Below, piece by piece: positions 12,215 through 12,972 of a stretch of DNA of 12,972 bases; the first letter of the stretch is position 1; every line of letters starts with the position of its first letter. A model generated the notes under the pieces. It was not told where the DNA came from. It saw only the letters and a list, made by a program, of their open reading frames with translations, and did not search any database. The stretch is from CAZEID01 sp964512075 (GTDB taxonomy: Bacteria > Patescibacteriota > WWE3 > 9FT-COMBO-53-11), in contig CAZEID010000032.1 in assembly GCA_964512075.1 (NCBI GenBank), positions 1 to 12,972 on the forward strand, in the 5' to 3' direction. A program made the position numbers and the translations under genes.

Positions 12215-12223
12215 ATTCTATCA
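12215..12223 (-). promoter_or_regulatory. Extended -10 for tRNA-Ser(GCT), sharing the comF stop codon
   Basis: TGATAGAAT forms TGn-TAGAAT, with its TGA (12221-12223) being the comF stop. The predicted +1 is near 12208, giving a leader of about 4 bases. The design matches the promoter at 4995-5003. Confidence 0.55.
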
Positions 12224-12916
12224 GTCCTTTGCAAAGGCGAGAATCCAAACCTGGCCGGCGCCAGCTTTCTTTAAGGTTTTTGCGGCCTCTCGCCCCGTGG
12301 CACCGGTGGTCAACACGTCATCTACCAGGAGGATGTCCTCCCCGTGGAGTCCTCCTTTAACAGAGAACGCTCCCTGAACATTCGCCGCGCGCTCTGGTTT
12401 GGTGAGGGAAACCTGCGAGATCGTATCCCGGGTCTTCCGCAGAACAGCGGCCCGGAAGGGAAGCCCTAACTTTTCAGCCAACGCTTTCCCTAAAAGCGAA
12501 GATTGGTTGAACCCGCGCGCGCCCTCTCGCCAGAACGAAAGCGGAACTGGCACAACCACCGCCTCGGAGCCAAACTCAACTCCGCTGTCGGCTAACTCCT
12601 CCACCAAGAGATCGGCCATAATTTCGGCCACCTTCCGCACCCGGCGGTATTTCAACCCCTGCACCAGTCGGCGGGCGATCTCCCGGTAGGAGAAGCCCGC
12701 CCAGGCTCGTTCCGGCGTAAACTGGGTCCGGCACCCCGGATGAGTAAAGCCCCCAACCGCCGGCCGACCACAGACGATGCAGAAAAGCTTCTCCAACGGA
12801 GAGAGTTGCTTCTCGCACTCCGGGCAGAGTAAGGTACCCCTCTTTCGGCAAGAGACGCAACGGGTCGGAAAGACGAACTCCAATAACAATTCAACTAACC
12901 CAGAAATTTTTGGCAT
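12221..12916 (-). CDS. comF: ComF family protein (phosphoribosyltransferase-like)
   Basis: A 231-residue protein. Two or three zinc-binding cysteine pairs lie in the N-terminal 65 residues: C20/C23 (CVSC), C31/C34 (CPEC), C46/C49 (CIVC) and C62. Then comes FTPERAWAGFSYREIARRLV and the ComF-typical LKYRRVRKVAEIMADLL. The phosphoribosyltransferase fold ends with the PRPP-type motif LLVDDVLTTGATG (about 196-208). ComF takes part in DNA uptake in competent bacteria; it probably acts on the cytoplasmic side with the ComFA ATPase. RGFNQSSLLGKALA and ISQVSLTKPERAANVQGAF are further family signatures. The frame opens with TTG at 12925, but ATG 12916 (MPKISGLVEL) is preferred. A weak TTGCAT/GATCAT pair with 17-bp spacing lies upstream. 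Competence genes are frequent in Patescibacteria. Confidence 0.94.
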   Translation of the reverse strand: MPKISGLVELLLEFVFPTRCVSCRKRGTLLCPECEKQLSPLEKLFCIVCGRPAVGGFTHPGCRTQFTPERAWAGFSYREIARRLVQGLKYRRVRKVAEIMADLLVEELADSGVEFGSEAVVVPVPLSFWREGARGFNQSSLLGKALAEKLGLPFRAAVLRKTRDTISQVSLTKPERAANVQGAFSVKGGLHGEDILLVDDVLTTGATGREAAKTLKKAGAGQVWILAFAKD

Positions 12917-12972
12917 TAAACACAATGATCAGACGGGAACGGAAAAAATGCAAATCCCAACCTCTATTATAG

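Noticed and set aside
1..12972. CRISPR array, prophage or insertion sequence
   Set aside because: No regularly spaced repeats, no transposase or phage structural genes and no long terminal inverted repeats were seen.

Overview
The window is bacterial, gene-dense (about 50-60% GC outside one AT-richer gene) and free of rRNA, CRISPR arrays and recognisable insertion sequences. Compact genes, 4-base start/stop overlaps, few Shine-Dalgarno sites, a small GIY-YIG protein and several short lineage-type hypothetical proteins suggest Patescibacteria (candidate phyla radiation). That is an inference from style; no marker gene fixes the taxon.

Left part (1-4558): on the minus strand lie an EamA-family transporter cut by the window edge and the dnaG-rpoD pair (primase and housekeeping sigma factor, joined by an ATGA overlap). 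A small unknown protein is divergent from dnaG. Middle (4594-5870): tRNA-Ser(GGA), tRNA-Ser(TGA) and tRNA-Arg(GCG) on the minus strand, a VanY-type D,D-carboxypeptidase, and tRNA-Ser(CGA) on the plus strand. With tRNA-Ser(GCT) at 12115-12204 the window holds all four serine isoacceptors, plus two arginine tRNAs.

Centre (5908-11706): a hydrogenase region. A plus-strand operon of tightly overlapping genes encodes a small membrane protein, a single-cluster ferredoxin with a Cys-x-x-Ala-x-x-Cys motif (predicted [3Fe-4S]), an FAD/NAD(P)-type pyridine nucleotide-disulfide oxidoreductase, a short [NiFe]-hydrogenase small subunit with a complex-I-like tandem Cys-Cys motif, and a large subunit with all four nickel cysteines. 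Converging on it from the minus strand are an EamA transporter, a DUF6390-like protein whose C-terminal half resembles HypC, and an M52-type hydrogenase maturation protease. The likely job is a minimal soluble H2/NAD(P)H enzyme, with electrons passing FAD - ferredoxin - small subunit - NiFe site, plus its own processing genes. HypA-F homologues are not in the window.

Right part (11732-12916): comF, tRNA-Ser(GCT), an AT-richer GIY-YIG gene and tRNA-Arg(CCG), all on the minus strand.

Promoters show a consistent style. TATAAT-like, often extended (TGn) -10 boxes lie 6-10 nt before the first start codon of transcription units, implying nearly leaderless mRNAs. Two tRNA promoters use the TGA stop codon of the preceding gene as the TG of the extended -10.
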